DNA of 58,351 nt, taken from positions 1 to 58,351 of the forward strand of contig JAQXLO010000065.1 of NCBI GenBank assembly GCA_029012165.1, given 5' to 3'. Below, one piece after another: positions 1 through 8,475 of the stretch. Numbering within the stretch: the stretch's first letter is position 1; every line of letters begins with the position of its first letter. The translations under genes were made by a program, and so were the position numbers. Under the pieces are notes generated by a model. The model ran no database searches and was not told the DNA's origin. It saw only the letters and a program-made list of their open reading frames with translations. The stretch comes from Oscillospiraceae bacterium. Lineage in GTDB: Bacteria; Bacillota; Clostridia; Oscillospirales; Acutalibacteraceae.

Positions 1-746
1 GCCTCGATCAGGGAGATCTCTTTATCCAGCACCGCCTTGGGCAAACGGTACTCGGGGATGCCGTAGCGCAGCATACCGCCGAGCTTGGGCATTTTGTCAT
101 AAATCGTGACGGTGTGACCCTTGCGGCGCAGGAAGTACGCCGCCGTAAGTCCGCCGGGACCGCCGCCGATGACTGCGACCGTTTTGCCCGTATCGGGCGC
201 ACATTCGGGGACGAAGGGTTCCGCTTTTAAGTCCATATCCGCACCGAAAGCCTTCAGCGCCGCCAGAGAGACAGGCTCCTCCACCAGTGCACGGCGGCAC
301 TTCTTTTCGCAGGGGTGCGGGCATACTCTGCCGATGGACGCCGGAATCGGGATCACGTCCTTCATGGTTTGCGCCGCCTTATGGTATTCCCCGCAGGCGA
401 TCAGCGCCGCATACTTCTGGCAGTCCGTGCCGCCGGGGCAAGCCAGAGAACAGGGCGCAATGCAGTCGCCCGTGTGGTCGGACAAGAGCATATCCAGCAC
501 GAACTTGCGGGAACGCAGGACACGCTCGGACGCCGTCTCCACCACCATACCGTCCGCAACCTTGGTGGCACAGGCACGCAGCAGTTTGGGACCGACCTCG
601 CACACGCACAGACCGCAGGCGCCGTAGGGGGCGATGCGCTCGTCATGGCACAGGGTCGGAATCTCCACACCGTGCTCCTTCGCCGCCTCTAAAATCGTCT
701 GTCCGGCGGTGACTTCTATTTCCATACCGTTCAGTGTAATTTTCAT
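1..746 (-). CDS. 2Fe-2S ferredoxin / GltD-type FAD oxidoreductase fusion (3' end outside window)
   Basis: The first 248 residues are visible; the gene runs off the left edge. Residues about 1-75 form a plant-type [2Fe-2S] domain with Cys33, Cys44, Cys47 and Cys60. A NuoG/hydrogenase-like Cys-His stretch follows (DHTGDCIAPC, about 92-101). Next is a GltD-like iron-sulfur region (RVCPHPCEKKC), then an FAD-binding GGGPGG loop near residue 198. The start ATG at 746 lies 10 bases after the nuoF-like stop, behind a GAGGTGAG ribosome site. This architecture fits an electron-transfer subunit that partners NuoE/NuoF-like proteins, as in NAD(P)-linked [FeFe]-hydrogenase or formate dehydrogenase complexes. 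The catalytic C-terminus that would decide the substrate is not in the window. Confidence 0.8.
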   Translation of the reverse strand, partial: MKITLNGMEIEVTAGQTILEAAKEHGVEIPTLCHDERIAPYGACGLCVCEVGPKLLRACATKVADGMVVETASERVLRSRKFVLDMLLSDHTGDCIAPCSLACPGGTDCQKYAALIACGEYHKAAQTMKDVIPIPASIGRVCPHPCEKKCRRALVEEPVSLAALKAFGADMDLKAEPFVPECAPDTGKTVAVIGGGPGGLTAAYFLRRKGHTVTIYDKMPKLGGMLRYGIPEYRLPKAVLDKEISLIE

Positions 747-756
747 TCTGCTCACC

Positions 757-2511
757 TCACACTTTCCGTACTGCGCCAAAGCGGCACACATCCGCACACT
801 GTCCGCACTTGATGCAGACGGCCGGATCAATGGTGAAGGGTTTCTTCACTTCGCCGCTGATGGCGCCCACAGGACACTTTTTGCTGCAAAGAGAACATCC
901 ACGGCAGCTCTCGGGGTCAATTTCATAGCGGATGAGTGCCGTGCATTCGCCTGCGGGACAGCGTTTTTCCTTGATATGCGCCTCGTATTCGTCCCGGAAA
1001 TAGCGAATGGTCGTCAGCACCGGGTTCGGTGCCGTCTGTCCGAGACCGCACAGGGCGTTCTCCTTGATGCGCTGGCACAGATCCTCCAGCAGCTCAATGT
1101 CGCCCTCCTTGCCCTCACCGTCACAGATGCGGGTCAGAATCTCCAAAAGCCGTCTGGTGCCAATGCGGCAGGCCACGCACTTGCCGCAGGATTCCTTGGT
1201 GGTAAACTCCAAAAAGAACTTCGCCATCTGCACCATGCAGGTGCTCTCGTCCATAATCACCATGCCGCCGGAACCCATGATGGCACCCGTGGCGGACAGC
1301 GCCTTGTAGTCGATGACGGTGTCGAGATATTCCTTGGGCACACAGCCGCCGGAGGGACCGCCGAGCTGGACGCCCTTGAACGCTTTATCGGTGCGCATAC
1401 CGCCGCCGATGTCAAAAATCACATCCCGCAGTGTCTTTCCCATGGGGATCTCCACAAGACCGCCCTTGCGAATCTTGCCGGTCAGGGCAAAGACCTTGGT
1501 GCCCTTGCTGCCCTCGGTGCCCATGGCGCAGAACGCTTCGCCGCCGTTTTGCAAAATCCACGCCACGTTGGCAAAGGTTTCCACGTTGTTGATGTTGGAG
1601 GGCTTGTGCCAGTAGCCCGATGCCGCCGGGAAGGGCGGCTTCAGACGGGGCATACCACGCTGTCCCTCGAGAGATTCGATCAGCGCCGTCTCTTCGCCGC
1701 AGACAAAGGCGCCTGCGCCCGCCTTGATGCGGAAATCACAGGAGAAGTCCGTGCCGAAGATATGTTCGCCGATATAGCCCGCCGCCTTCGCTTCCGCAAT
1801 CGCCTTTTCCAAGCGCTTGATCGCCAGCGGGTACTCGGCACGCACATAGACGATCGCCTCCGCCGCACCGATGGCATAGGCACCGATGAGCATACCCTCG
1901 ATCAGGGCATGGGGATCGCCCTCGATGACGGCACGATCCATAAAGGCGCCGGGGTCGCCCTCGTCGGCGTTGCAGATGAGATATTTGGGACCGCCCTCGC
2001 TCTGGCGGGCAGCGTTCCACTTGAACCACGTGGGGAAGCCTGCGCCGCCTCTGCCGGCAAGACCGGAGGTTTTTATTTCGTCAATGACCTGTTCGGGGGT
2101 CATGGCAGTGACTGCCTTTTTCAGCGCCGCATAGCCGCCGTGCGCCACCGCATCCGCCAAACTCTCGGGGTCGATAATACCGCAGTTGCGCAGGGCGATG
2201 CGGGTCTGCTTGTCCAGAAATGCGCTGTCCTGCTCGGAAACCAACAGTTTTTCCAAAACCGCTTCATCGCCGCTTTCGACATACTGTGTGATCGTTTCCG
2301 CATCCTCGGGCATCACCTTCACCAGACGCAGCAGCTTGTCCCCGTTGTATATATCCACAATGGGCTCCAAAAAGCACATACCGATACAGCCGGTGACGGA
2401 AAGCTTGGCGGGCAGATTCTTTTCGGCAATCGCCGCCTGCAATGCGTCATATACCTTGCCGGCGCCTGCCGAAATGCCGCAGGAGCCTTGTCCGACTTTA
2501 ATTTCAAGCAT
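757..2511 (-). CDS. nuoF: NuoF/HydB-like NADH-binding flavo-iron-sulfur subunit
   Basis: This 584-residue protein has the HydB-type layout. An N-terminal thioredoxin-like [2Fe-2S] segment (GSCGISAGAG, TGCIGMC) is followed by the FMN/NADH-binding core with GRGGAGFPTW. The N3-type [4Fe-4S] motif CGKCVACRIGTRR comes next. The C-terminus is a two-[4Fe-4S] ferredoxin with CRGCSLCSKKCPVGA and CIKCGQCADVC. It should oxidise or reduce NAD(H) and pass electrons to the partner encoded downstream. The ATG at 2511 is chosen because AGGAGG lies 9 bases upstream and it overlaps the nuoE-like stop. The extra ferredoxin tail is typical of soluble hydrogenase-type complexes rather than respiratory complex I. 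Confidence 0.9.
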   Translation of the reverse strand: MLEIKVGQGSCGISAGAGKVYDALQAAIAEKNLPAKLSVTGCIGMCFLEPIVDIYNGDKLLRLVKVMPEDAETITQYVESGDEAVLEKLLVSEQDSAFLDKQTRIALRNCGIIDPESLADAVAHGGYAALKKAVTAMTPEQVIDEIKTSGLAGRGGAGFPTWFKWNAARQSEGGPKYLICNADEGDPGAFMDRAVIEGDPHALIEGMLIGAYAIGAAEAIVYVRAEYPLAIKRLEKAIAEAKAAGYIGEHIFGTDFSCDFRIKAGAGAFVCGEETALIESLEGQRGMPRLKPPFPAASGYWHKPSNINNVETFANVAWILQNGGEAFCAMGTEGSKGTKVFALTGKIRKGGLVEIPMGKTLRDVIFDIGGGMRTDKAFKGVQLGGPSGGCVPKEYLDTVIDYKALSATGAIMGSGGMVIMDESTCMVQMAKFFLEFTTKESCGKCVACRIGTRRLLEILTRICDGEGKEGDIELLEDLCQRIKENALCGLGQTAPNPVLTTIRYFRDEYEAHIKEKRCPAGECTALIRYEIDPESCRGCSLCSKKCPVGAISGEVKKPFTIDPAVCIKCGQCADVCRFGAVRKV

Positions 2512-2980
2512 CGTTCTCTGCCTCCTTCCGCAGGGTCTCAAAAATGTCTCTGACCTTGGCCGGGGTCAGAGAGCCGTAGGTCTCGCCGTTGATCATCATG
2601 ACGGGAGACAGGGAGCAGCAACCCAGACACGCCACGCATTTCAGGGAGAACAGACCGTCCTCGGTGGTCTCGCCGTCCGAAATGCCCAGCTCCTCCGCAA
2701 TGGTGCGGGCAATGGTGTCTGCGCCGTTGACGTGGCAAGCCGTGCCCTTGCACAGCTGAATGAAATATTTGCCGACGGGGGTGAATCGGAACTGCGTGTA
2801 AAATGTCGCTACACCGCAGACCCGTGCCACGGGGATGTCCATGCGCTCTGCGATCTCTCGCAGTACATCCTGCGGCAGATAGCCGTAAATATCCTGTGCC
2901 TTCTGCAAAACCGTAATCAGACTGCCGGGAACGGCGCTGTACTGTTCCAGAACCGCACGGAGTGCATCGTGTTTATCCAT
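2504..2980 (-). CDS. nuoE: NuoE/HydC-like thioredoxin-fold [2Fe-2S] subunit
   Basis: This is a 158-residue 24-kDa-type subunit. The four cluster ligands are visible as CKGTACHVNGA and CVACLGCC in a thioredoxin-like C-terminal half. The helical N-terminal half contains IYGYLPQDVLREIAERMDIP and VCGVATFYTQF, as in NuoE/HydC proteins. It is the first gene of the leftward operon and overlaps the nuoF-like gene by 8 bases, implying translational coupling and a fixed complex. A sigma-A-like promoter lies just upstream. It carries electrons between the NuoF-like flavin site and partner clusters in the cytoplasm. Confidence 0.92.
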   Translation of the reverse strand: MDKHDALRAVLEQYSAVPGSLITVLQKAQDIYGYLPQDVLREIAERMDIPVARVCGVATFYTQFRFTPVGKYFIQLCKGTACHVNGADTIARTIAEELGISDGETTEDGLFSLKCVACLGCCSLSPVMMINGETYGSLTPAKVRDIFETLRKEAENDA

Positions 2981-3014
2981 CAGGATCCGACCTTTCGTTA
3001 AAGGATTTCAGTTT

Positions 3015-3043
3015 ATTCTACTCCTTTCAAAAAACTCTGTCAA
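3015..3043 (-). promoter_or_regulatory. Sigma-A-like promoter for the nuoE-nuoF operon
   Basis: On the minus strand TTGACA (3038-3043) and TAGAAT (3015-3020) are separated by exactly 17 bases, upstream of the nuoE-like start at 2980. Confidence 0.65.
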
Positions 3044-3052
3044 TATTAGAAA

Positions 3053-3085
3053 GCAAAAAGTGCCTCCCTTGGAAACACTTTTTGC
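3053..3085 (-). terminator. Rho-independent terminator after spoIVA
   Basis: Ten-base arms GCAAAAAGTG and CACTTTTTGC flank a 13-base loop just downstream of the spoIVA stop. The arms carry T- and A-runs, so it could act in both directions. Confidence 0.7.
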
Positions 3086-3097
3086 CTTATTGTTCTA

Positions 3098-4573
3098 TTA
3101 AAGAATGATACAGATCAGCCCGCTGCACCCCTCGTTGATGACTCTTTCCAGCGTTTCCTGAATTCGCATTCGTGCATCGGTGGGCATCTTGTACAGCTTG
3201 TTATGCAGTCCCTCGTTGACCAATTCGTGCAGGGATTTTCCGAAGATGTTGGAGCCCCAGATCTTGGACGGGTTTTCCTCGAATTCCTTTAAAAGGTACA
3301 TCACCAGCTCCTCCGACTGGGATTCCGAGCCGACAATGGGTGCGACCTCGGTGGTGATGTTGGCTTTCATAATGTGCAAAGACGGCGCCGAAGCCCGCAG
3401 ACGCACACCGTACCGTCCGCCCTGCCGCATGATCTCCGGCTCCTCCAGGTGCAGTTCCTCCAGCGTGGGCATGACGATCCCGTACCCCGTTGCCTCCACC
3501 TCATCCAAAGCGGTGCGCAGACGTTTGTACTCCCTCTCCATGGCAGCCAGCGTGCGCATCTTCGTCAGCAGTGCCTGCTCATCGGCGATGTCCATGCCGG
3601 TGGTTTCCGTGAGCACCTTGTAAAACAGCTGCGGCTCGATCACGGCGGTGATCCGTGCACTGCCTGTGGACAGATCCATGGTGTCGATCCGGGCGGAGAG
3701 CAGATAGGCACACTGTCCGACGCTGTCCGCCATGCTCTGAATATCCCGCATATGGGACAAACCCTGTGCCGCTTCCCGCACCGCATCCGTTACGGCGGCA
3801 CGCAGCCAATGGGAGCGCTCCAGCGTCATCAGCCAGTGAGGCAGATCCATGCACACCTCCTTGACAGGGAACTCAAAGAGGATCTGGGAGAGAATGCTGC
3901 GGATCTCCTCCTCCCCCATGGTCATGCAGTTGACCGGCAAAACGGGCACGCCGTACTGCGTGCGCATGGCGGCGGCAGTTTCCCGGGCGGCAGGCGAGTC
4001 CGGTTCGGTGCTGTTGAGCAGGACGATAAACGGCTTGTTCAGCGCCTGCAGTTCGGAGATGACCCGTTCTTCCGCCTGTTGGTACTCCTCCCGGGGGATG
4101 TCGCTGATGGTGCCGTCCGTTGTGACCACAAGGCCGATGGTGGAATGCTCGCTGATCACCTTTTTCGTGCCGATCTCCGCCGCCATGTTGAACGGAATTT
4201 CCTTGTCGAACCACGGCGTTTTCACCATGCGCGGCTGTTCATTCTCGATGTACCCCAGAGAGCTGGGCACGATATATCCCACGCAGTCGATCATCCGCAC
4301 ACGCAGATTGGTGTTGCCCGCCAGCACGATCTCCGCCGCATTCTCGGGAATAAACTTCGGCTCCGTGGTCATGATCGTCCTGCCGGACGCCGACTGGGGC
4401 AGTTCGTCGTTGGCACGCTCTTTTTTGTACACATCACGGATGTTCGGCAGAACCAACGTATCCATGAACCGCTTGATAAAAGTGGATTTCCCCGTTCGCA
4501 CAGGGCCGACGACGCCGACGTAAATGTCCCCGCCGGTGCGGATCGCAATATCGCTGTAGATGTTGCCTTGCAT
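3098..4573 (-). CDS. spoIVA: Stage IV sporulation protein A (spore coat basement-layer ATPase)
   Basis: This 491-residue protein matches the usual SpoIVA length (B. subtilis 492). The N-terminal TRAFAC-type GTPase-like domain opens with RTGGDIYVGVVGPVRTGKST; the Walker A lysine is K29. The C-terminus is the characteristic GCSGLICIIL. SpoIVA polymerises on the forespore surface with ATP hydrolysis to anchor the coat and cortex. The ATG at 4573 is preferred: GGAGGAG lies 5 bases upstream, and the open frame farther upstream translates an interspersed repeat. The gene is monocistronic with its own terminator. Sigma-E control is expected from the family; I did not define the promoter. Confidence 0.97.
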   Translation of the reverse strand: MQGNIYSDIAIRTGGDIYVGVVGPVRTGKSTFIKRFMDTLVLPNIRDVYKKERANDELPQSASGRTIMTTEPKFIPENAAEIVLAGNTNLRVRMIDCVGYIVPSSLGYIENEQPRMVKTPWFDKEIPFNMAAEIGTKKVISEHSTIGLVVTTDGTISDIPREEYQQAEERVISELQALNKPFIVLLNSTEPDSPAARETAAAMRTQYGVPVLPVNCMTMGEEEIRSILSQILFEFPVKEVCMDLPHWLMTLERSHWLRAAVTDAVREAAQGLSHMRDIQSMADSVGQCAYLLSARIDTMDLSTGSARITAVIEPQLFYKVLTETTGMDIADEQALLTKMRTLAAMEREYKRLRTALDEVEATGYGIVMPTLEELHLEEPEIMRQGGRYGVRLRASAPSLHIMKANITTEVAPIVGSESQSEELVMYLLKEFEENPSKIWGSNIFGKSLHELVNEGLHNKLYKMPTDARMRIQETLERVINEGCSGLICIIL

Positions 4574-4703
4574 AGTATCTCCTCCATATTCGCCATTTTC
4601 ACGACAATTCATTTTGTATAAAGATATGTCCCGCCTCGGACAAATATGACAGAGAAAACGAATTCGAGTGCAATAGACTGTTCCGGCTCCATAAAATGCA
4701 CGC

Positions 4704-5032
4704 TCTTCACGGAAAATTGTGGGTTTTGTGCTTCGCACTGGGGAACCCCCGGCGAGGGTTCCCCATGCCAAAACAGTCCACCGGACTGTTTTGGCTCCCC
4801 TGCGAGGGGAGCTGTCTGCGCAGCAGACTGAGGGGTTCAAAACGCCGCCGCACGCAGACAGCAAAAGTCAGCGAAAAACCCTCCCGACGAGGCTGACGCC
4901 TCGCCACCCTCCCTCGCAGGGAGGGCTTTCGCTTTGTAAAACCAAACTTTCGCCGGACTTTTTCGACAGTCTGGCAAGCCTTCCCAAAGGCTTGAGAGAA
5001 ACTTTAAATCCCACAAAAATCCGTGATGAACC
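4704..5032 (+). repeat. Mosaic palindromic interspersed element, copy A
   Basis: The left end (TTCACGGAAAATTGTGGG) leads into hairpin GGGGAACCC/GGGTTCCCC (4740-4764) and a 12-bp-stem hairpin CCAAAACAGTCC/GGACTGTTTTGG (4768-4794). The right end has AAGCCTT..AAAGGCTT and ends ATCCGTGATGAACC (to 5032). The middle, about 200 bp with other GC-rich palindromes, differs from copies B-D. It fills the gap between spoIVA and the secreted-protein array, so this 4574-5087 interval holds no gene. Confidence 0.85.
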
Positions 5033-5067
5033 AAAAAGCAAAAACGCCGAAGCACGAAGCTTCGGCG
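5033..5067 (-). terminator. Terminator of the secreted-protein array
   Basis: On the minus strand CGCCGAAGC and GCTTCGGCG form a 9-bp stem with a 5-base loop, followed by TTTTTGCTTTTT. It lies 20 bases after the last gene of the array and abuts repeat copy A. Confidence 0.85.
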
Positions 5068-5087
5068 CATGAGAAGTTCAGACGGAA

Positions 5088-5294
5088 TCAACCAAAGAGA
5101 TTTTTGAAGAAAAGATAGATCGAATCAATCACGTTGAAGAACGCTTTAACATTGATCGTCAGCTTTTCAAACAGCACGGTGATAATGCCGTAGTCGGTCA
5201 TAGTGACACTGCTGTCTGCGGCAAATGCCGTCACGGAAAGGACGAGCGCCATGACAGCCAGAACACCCACGGTGAAGAAAATTTTTCTGCGCAT
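5088..5294 (-). CDS. Small secreted peptide with C-terminal amphipathic helix
   Basis: This 68-residue protein has a clear signal peptide (positive MRRK, hydrophobic core, cleavage expected after AFA near residue 25). The mature part is only about 43 residues and ends FFNVIDSIYLFFKNLFG, a hydrophobic or amphipathic helix. GAAAGGAG lies upstream of the ATG. It is the last gene of the five-gene array, 16 bases after its neighbour. It looks like the stripped-down tail module of the upstream proteins, without their beta domain. Function is unknown. Confidence 0.75.
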   Translation of the reverse strand: MRRKIFFTVGVLAVMALVLSVTAFAADSSVTMTDYGIITVLFEKLTINVKAFFNVIDSIYLFFKNLFG

Positions 5295-5310
5295 AAACGG
5301 TTCTCCTTTC

Positions 5311-6006
5311 TTATGCCTTCTCGCCGTTGAAGATCACATCATACAGCCATGCTTTCACGTAGAGGATGGCGTTGCACACAGCCTTGATCGCCTTCATGAT
5401 CGGCTCGGAAATCGCCTTGCGGATGGAATAGAAGAAGTCCACGATGTAGTACAGGTCGTCCACATCTTCGCTGGTGTTGAGCTTGTGGTTCTTTTCCCAG
5501 ACCGCATAGCAGGCGATGGAGTTGGCCGTCGCATTGAAGTCGGTGACGACCCAGCCGACGAAGGTGTTATCCTCGGAGTAGGCGATGGTAAAGTCGGTGA
5601 AGTCGATGTCACGGATCTCGCCGGGCTGGTTCTTGGGGCACTCATCCCGGACATATTCCACGGCAGAGGGGCTGAAGGCGATGTTGTTGGCATCGGCAGG
5701 CTCCCACTTGCCCTTGGGTCTTGCGTCCACATCGGGATAGTAGAAAACCGTAAGACCCTTCGTTCTGCCGGTCTTGTAGCTGATGATCTGATCGCCGGGC
5801 TTGAGGAGTGTCGCAACGTCGTTGCCTGCCTCCAAGTACTTCAGCGTGGAGAAGTCGGGATCCTGACAGATCTCATAGGTGGAATAGGTTACCGGCTCTT
5901 CGGTGGTTTCGGTTTCCGGCTCCGTGACGTCCTCGGCATACGCTAGCATCCCGGAGAAAGAGAACACTGTTAAAACGGCCAAAAGGACCGCAAGAATTTT
6001 TTTCAT
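5311..6006 (-). CDS. Secreted InlB-B-repeat-like protein, array member 2
   Basis: This is a 231-residue protein with a signal peptide (MKKILAVLLAVLTVFSF.., cut near AYA-ED), then a short Thr/Glu-rich linker. A shared domain (LKPGDQIISYKTG, LTVFYYPD) follows, then an InlB-B-like strand pair ending FVGWVVTDFNATANS..YAVWE. The C-terminus is helical and hydrophobic (about 170-231). It is paralogous to the proteins at 7457 and more distantly to those at 6028 and 6790. The ribosome site is AAAGGAG. InlB-B repeats are beta-grasp modules of surface proteins; the ligand is unknown. Confidence 0.8.
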   Translation of the reverse strand: MKKILAVLLAVLTVFSFSGMLAYAEDVTEPETETTEEPVTYSTYEICQDPDFSTLKYLEAGNDVATLLKPGDQIISYKTGRTKGLTVFYYPDVDARPKGKWEPADANNIAFSPSAVEYVRDECPKNQPGEIRDIDFTDFTIAYSEDNTFVGWVVTDFNATANSIACYAVWEKNHKLNTSEDVDDLYYIVDFFYSIRKAISEPIMKAIKAVCNAILYVKAWLYDVIFNGEKA

Positions 6007-6027
6007 TTCAATAGCTCCTTTCGATCC

Positions 6028-6762
6028 TTATTTTGCACGGATGCCCTTGCCCAGAATCTTTGCCCAGAAAGCGATCAGCTTGGGAACGACCTTGAGCAGG
6101 ACATCGCCGAGCTTGTCTAAGAAAGCGCACCAGTTGGTGTACAGTTTCTCAACGAAGCTCTCGAAGCCGCTGGGTTCACGGGTCTCGTAAACGGCCTTGA
6201 CCTTGATGTTCAGGCTGTTCGCCGTATCGACCACGGAAGTGATCTCCCATGCGGTGACAGTGGTGTACTGATAATAGGTGGTTCTGGCGTAGTCATAGTC
6301 GATGGACAGGGTGATGTCGTTTTTGAGCTTCTCCTGCTCTTCCTTGGGCAGAGCGCTCTGAATCTCCAGACCGGACTTGAAATCGCCGTTTTTGACTTCC
6401 ATTTCATCCACGGAATCGCCGACAGCCTTCACGGTATATGTACCGGCATACAGCTCGCCCGAGGTGAAGGAGGCGACGTTGTCACGGAAAGAAACGAGAC
6501 CGACAAAGGATTCGTTTGCATATTTCTTTTGCAGTGCGCTGGTGACGTTCTCCGCATCCTCTTTGGCGACGGCGTAGGTGAACATGAACGTCTCGCAGGT
6601 GTCAAAGGCGGATGTGATCTTGTCGCCGGGGGTCAGGATCTGACCGACATAGTAGCCGGACTCCGTCTTGTTGGGTTCTTCGGCGTCCTCTGCGGCGGCG
6701 CCCACGGCAAAACAGCCAAAGACGGACAAAACAGCCAGCAGGATCGCAAGTACTTTTTTCAT
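6028..6762 (-). CDS. Secreted InlB-B-repeat-like protein, array member 3
   Basis: This 244-residue protein begins with a signal peptide (MKKVLAILLAVLSVFGCFAVGAAAED). It keeps the ILTPGDKI opening of the family and ends its beta domain with VTAWEITSVVDTANS..VKAVYE, a divergent InlB-B signature with Trp in place of the usual GW. The tail (about 195-244) is a long hydrophobic helix, LGDVLLKVVPKLIAFWAKIL, then basic residues. AGGAGG precedes the ATG and it sits 27 bases from the upstream gene. Probably extracellular; no enzymatic motif seen. Confidence 0.78.
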   Translation of the reverse strand: MKKVLAILLAVLSVFGCFAVGAAAEDAEEPNKTESGYYVGQILTPGDKITSAFDTCETFMFTYAVAKEDAENVTSALQKKYANESFVGLVSFRDNVASFTSGELYAGTYTVKAVGDSVDEMEVKNGDFKSGLEIQSALPKEEQEKLKNDITLSIDYDYARTTYYQYTTVTAWEITSVVDTANSLNIKVKAVYETREPSGFESFVEKLYTNWCAFLDKLGDVLLKVVPKLIAFWAKILGKGIRAK

Positions 6763-6789
6763 TTTATAATCCTCCTATTGCACAGCCGA

Positions 6790-7431
6790 TCAGACAAGGA
6801 AGCTGCCGATGCGGGCAAACAGCTCTGCCAGATAGTTGATGACGTAGTCGATGACCGTCTTGATGTAGCCGCGCATCATGGTCTTGTAGCCTTCCCAGCC
6901 GGTGAGCGGGGGAATATCCCACTCAGCCTCTAAGATCACGCGGTTGAATTCGGTGCCGGAGTAGACGGAAGTGACCTTCCACTGCTTGAAGCCGTAGCCG
7001 AGATCGCTGGCGTAGTCGATCATGAGGTTGGTCTGACGGGCGCCGTTGATGTAGGCATACTGGGGATAGTCGCCCAGCGCACACACAGCATAGCCGCTGC
7101 CGCTGTAGTCCACGAATTTTTCGACCTTATTGCCGCTGGAGGCGTCTGCGCCTGCACAGTATTCCACGATCAGCACGGCGCTGACAGCCGCTTCCGCTTG
7201 GGCGACAGGCTCCTGCGGATCCTCCTGGGGCTGTTCGGGAAGAAGGATGATGTCGGTGGGGTTGAGGTATGTATCCTGCTTGGCGTCGATGGCCGCCACA
7301 AGATCCTCAATCTTGTATTCCACGGGGGTATAAGCGGGTTCCTCCGCTGCGTCCTCGGCGCTTGCACCGACGGTGAAAATGCCCAGTGCAAGGACGGACG
7401 CCATGAGGATGGCAAGAATCTTTTTCAGCAT
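6790..7431 (-). CDS. Secreted InlB-B-repeat-like protein, array member 4
   Basis: This 213-residue protein has a signal peptide (MLKKILAILMASVLALGIF.., cut near SAED). A Pro/Glu-rich insertion (LPEQPQEDPQEPVAQ) interrupts the family domain. The InlB-B-like end is GFKQWKVTSVYSGTEF..LEAEW. The C-terminal helix is VIDYVINYLAELFARIGSFLV. A good ribosome site (AGGGAGGAACC) precedes the ATG. It is the most divergent of the four related members, consistent with older duplication or positive selection. Confidence 0.76.
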   Translation of the reverse strand: MLKKILAILMASVLALGIFTVGASAEDAAEEPAYTPVEYKIEDLVAAIDAKQDTYLNPTDIILLPEQPQEDPQEPVAQAEAAVSAVLIVEYCAGADASSGNKVEKFVDYSGSGYAVCALGDYPQYAYINGARQTNLMIDYASDLGYGFKQWKVTSVYSGTEFNRVILEAEWDIPPLTGWEGYKTMMRGYIKTVIDYVINYLAELFARIGSFLV

Positions 7432-7456
7432 GGTATGGTTCCTCCCTTACGCAAAA

Positions 7457-8290
7457 TTAAGCTTCGATGCCGAAAATACCGTACAGCCAGTTGCGCACGC
7501 CGGTATTCAGGATCATCGCCAGTGCAGCATTCAGCAGAGCAGGGACGGCTCTGATCCAGCCGGAAGCAACGCCGATGTAGTACAGAACCTTGTTCATGGC
7601 GTTGATGACGGGATCATCGCTCTCCTCGTAGCCGGGACCGTCGGGCTCCTCAGGCTCTTCGGGAGCGGCGTCTCTGTCCCACAGGGCATACAGCTCGATG
7701 CCGCCCATAGAGGCGCTGGACAGGGAGACGTTGCCGGAGGACTTGAGCATGACCCAGCCGAGGAATTTGGCACCGTCCAGTGCAAAGTCCATGGGAACTT
7801 CGCCTCTGTCCAGAAGTGCAGAGTCTCTGGACATGGCCACGTCACCGAGGTCGGCAATGGTAAAGGCGAGGGTGTCGCCCTTGACAAAGTCGGCGGTGGT
7901 GTAGAAGCTCTTGTAGTAGTTGGGGCTCTTGGCCATGAAATCGTCAACGGTTTCGCCCTTTTCGGCATCGACCGTCCACTTGGTCGTATCCAGATTGTAC
8001 TGCGGCACCTTGACGTCCTTCCAGTCCACATTCTTGCGGTTGCTGGCGCCGATGGCGGCGGCGTCCGGGTAGTAGTACACACGCAGTGTCTTGGTCTTGG
8101 CGGTCAGTGCGCCGATCTCGATCACGTCGCCCGCCTTGAGGATCGCCACCTCGCCATCGGGGGAAGCCTGTCCGATACGGGGCATCTCCGAGAGCTTGTA
8201 CGTGGCGCCCGTTTCTTCTGCGGCGGCGGAGACGGCGACAACGCTGAACGCCATGACCACTGCCAGCAAAACGGCAAGTACTTTTTTCAT
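7457..8290 (-). CDS. Secreted InlB-B-repeat-like protein, array member 5 (first in operon)
   Basis: This 277-residue protein has a signal peptide (MKKVLAVLLAVVMAFSVVAV, cut near AAA-EE). The family domain (LKAGDVIEIG, LRVYYYPDAAA) is followed by FLGWVMLKSSGN..LYALWD, the best InlB-B match of the array. A Pro/Glu linker (EEPEEPDGPG) leads to a hydrophobic C-terminal segment ending NWLYGIFGIEA. AAGGAGG precedes the ATG. It is promoter-proximal, and four further genes follow with gaps of 16-27 bases, implying one transcript. Confidence 0.8.
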   Translation of the reverse strand: MKKVLAVLLAVVMAFSVVAVSAAAEETGATYKLSEMPRIGQASPDGEVAILKAGDVIEIGALTAKTKTLRVYYYPDAAAIGASNRKNVDWKDVKVPQYNLDTTKWTVDAEKGETVDDFMAKSPNYYKSFYTTADFVKGDTLAFTIADLGDVAMSRDSALLDRGEVPMDFALDGAKFLGWVMLKSSGNVSLSSASMGGIELYALWDRDAAPEEPEEPDGPGYEESDDPVINAMNKVLYYIGVASGWIRAVPALLNAALAMILNTGVRNWLYGIFGIEA

Positions 8291-8356
8291 TAATGATTCC
8301 TCCTTAAGAAAATCGTCTGAACTACCGGGTCGGGGTTTCCAATCCGATTCAAAATT

Positions 8357-8385
8357 ATTCTAAACGATTTCTTTTATTTTTACAA
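8357..8385 (-). promoter_or_regulatory. Likely promoter of the secreted-protein array
   Basis: On the minus strand TTGTAA (8380-8385), a 17-base spacer and TAGAAT (8357-8362) lie about 67 bases upstream of the first ATG, in an AT-rich stretch. A second candidate -35, TTGACA at 8402-8407, lies just upstream with a poorer -10. Confidence 0.5.
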
Positions 8386-8475
8386 GAGGAAAACGTAATT
8401 TTGTCAAATTTTTTTGTTCATTCACCGTCAGGTTGCCTATACTTTCCGTTCATTTTTTGTGCAGAATGCTGTTTT

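Noticed and set aside
634..2553. 639-residue plus-strand open frame opposite the nuoF-like gene
   Set aside because: It is the antisense of a gene with intact family motifs; the long frame follows from GC-rich codon bias.
4574..4864. N-terminal extension of spoIVA by 97 residues
   Set aside because: It translates repeat copy A; the internal ATG has a strong ribosome site and gives the family's normal length and N-terminus.
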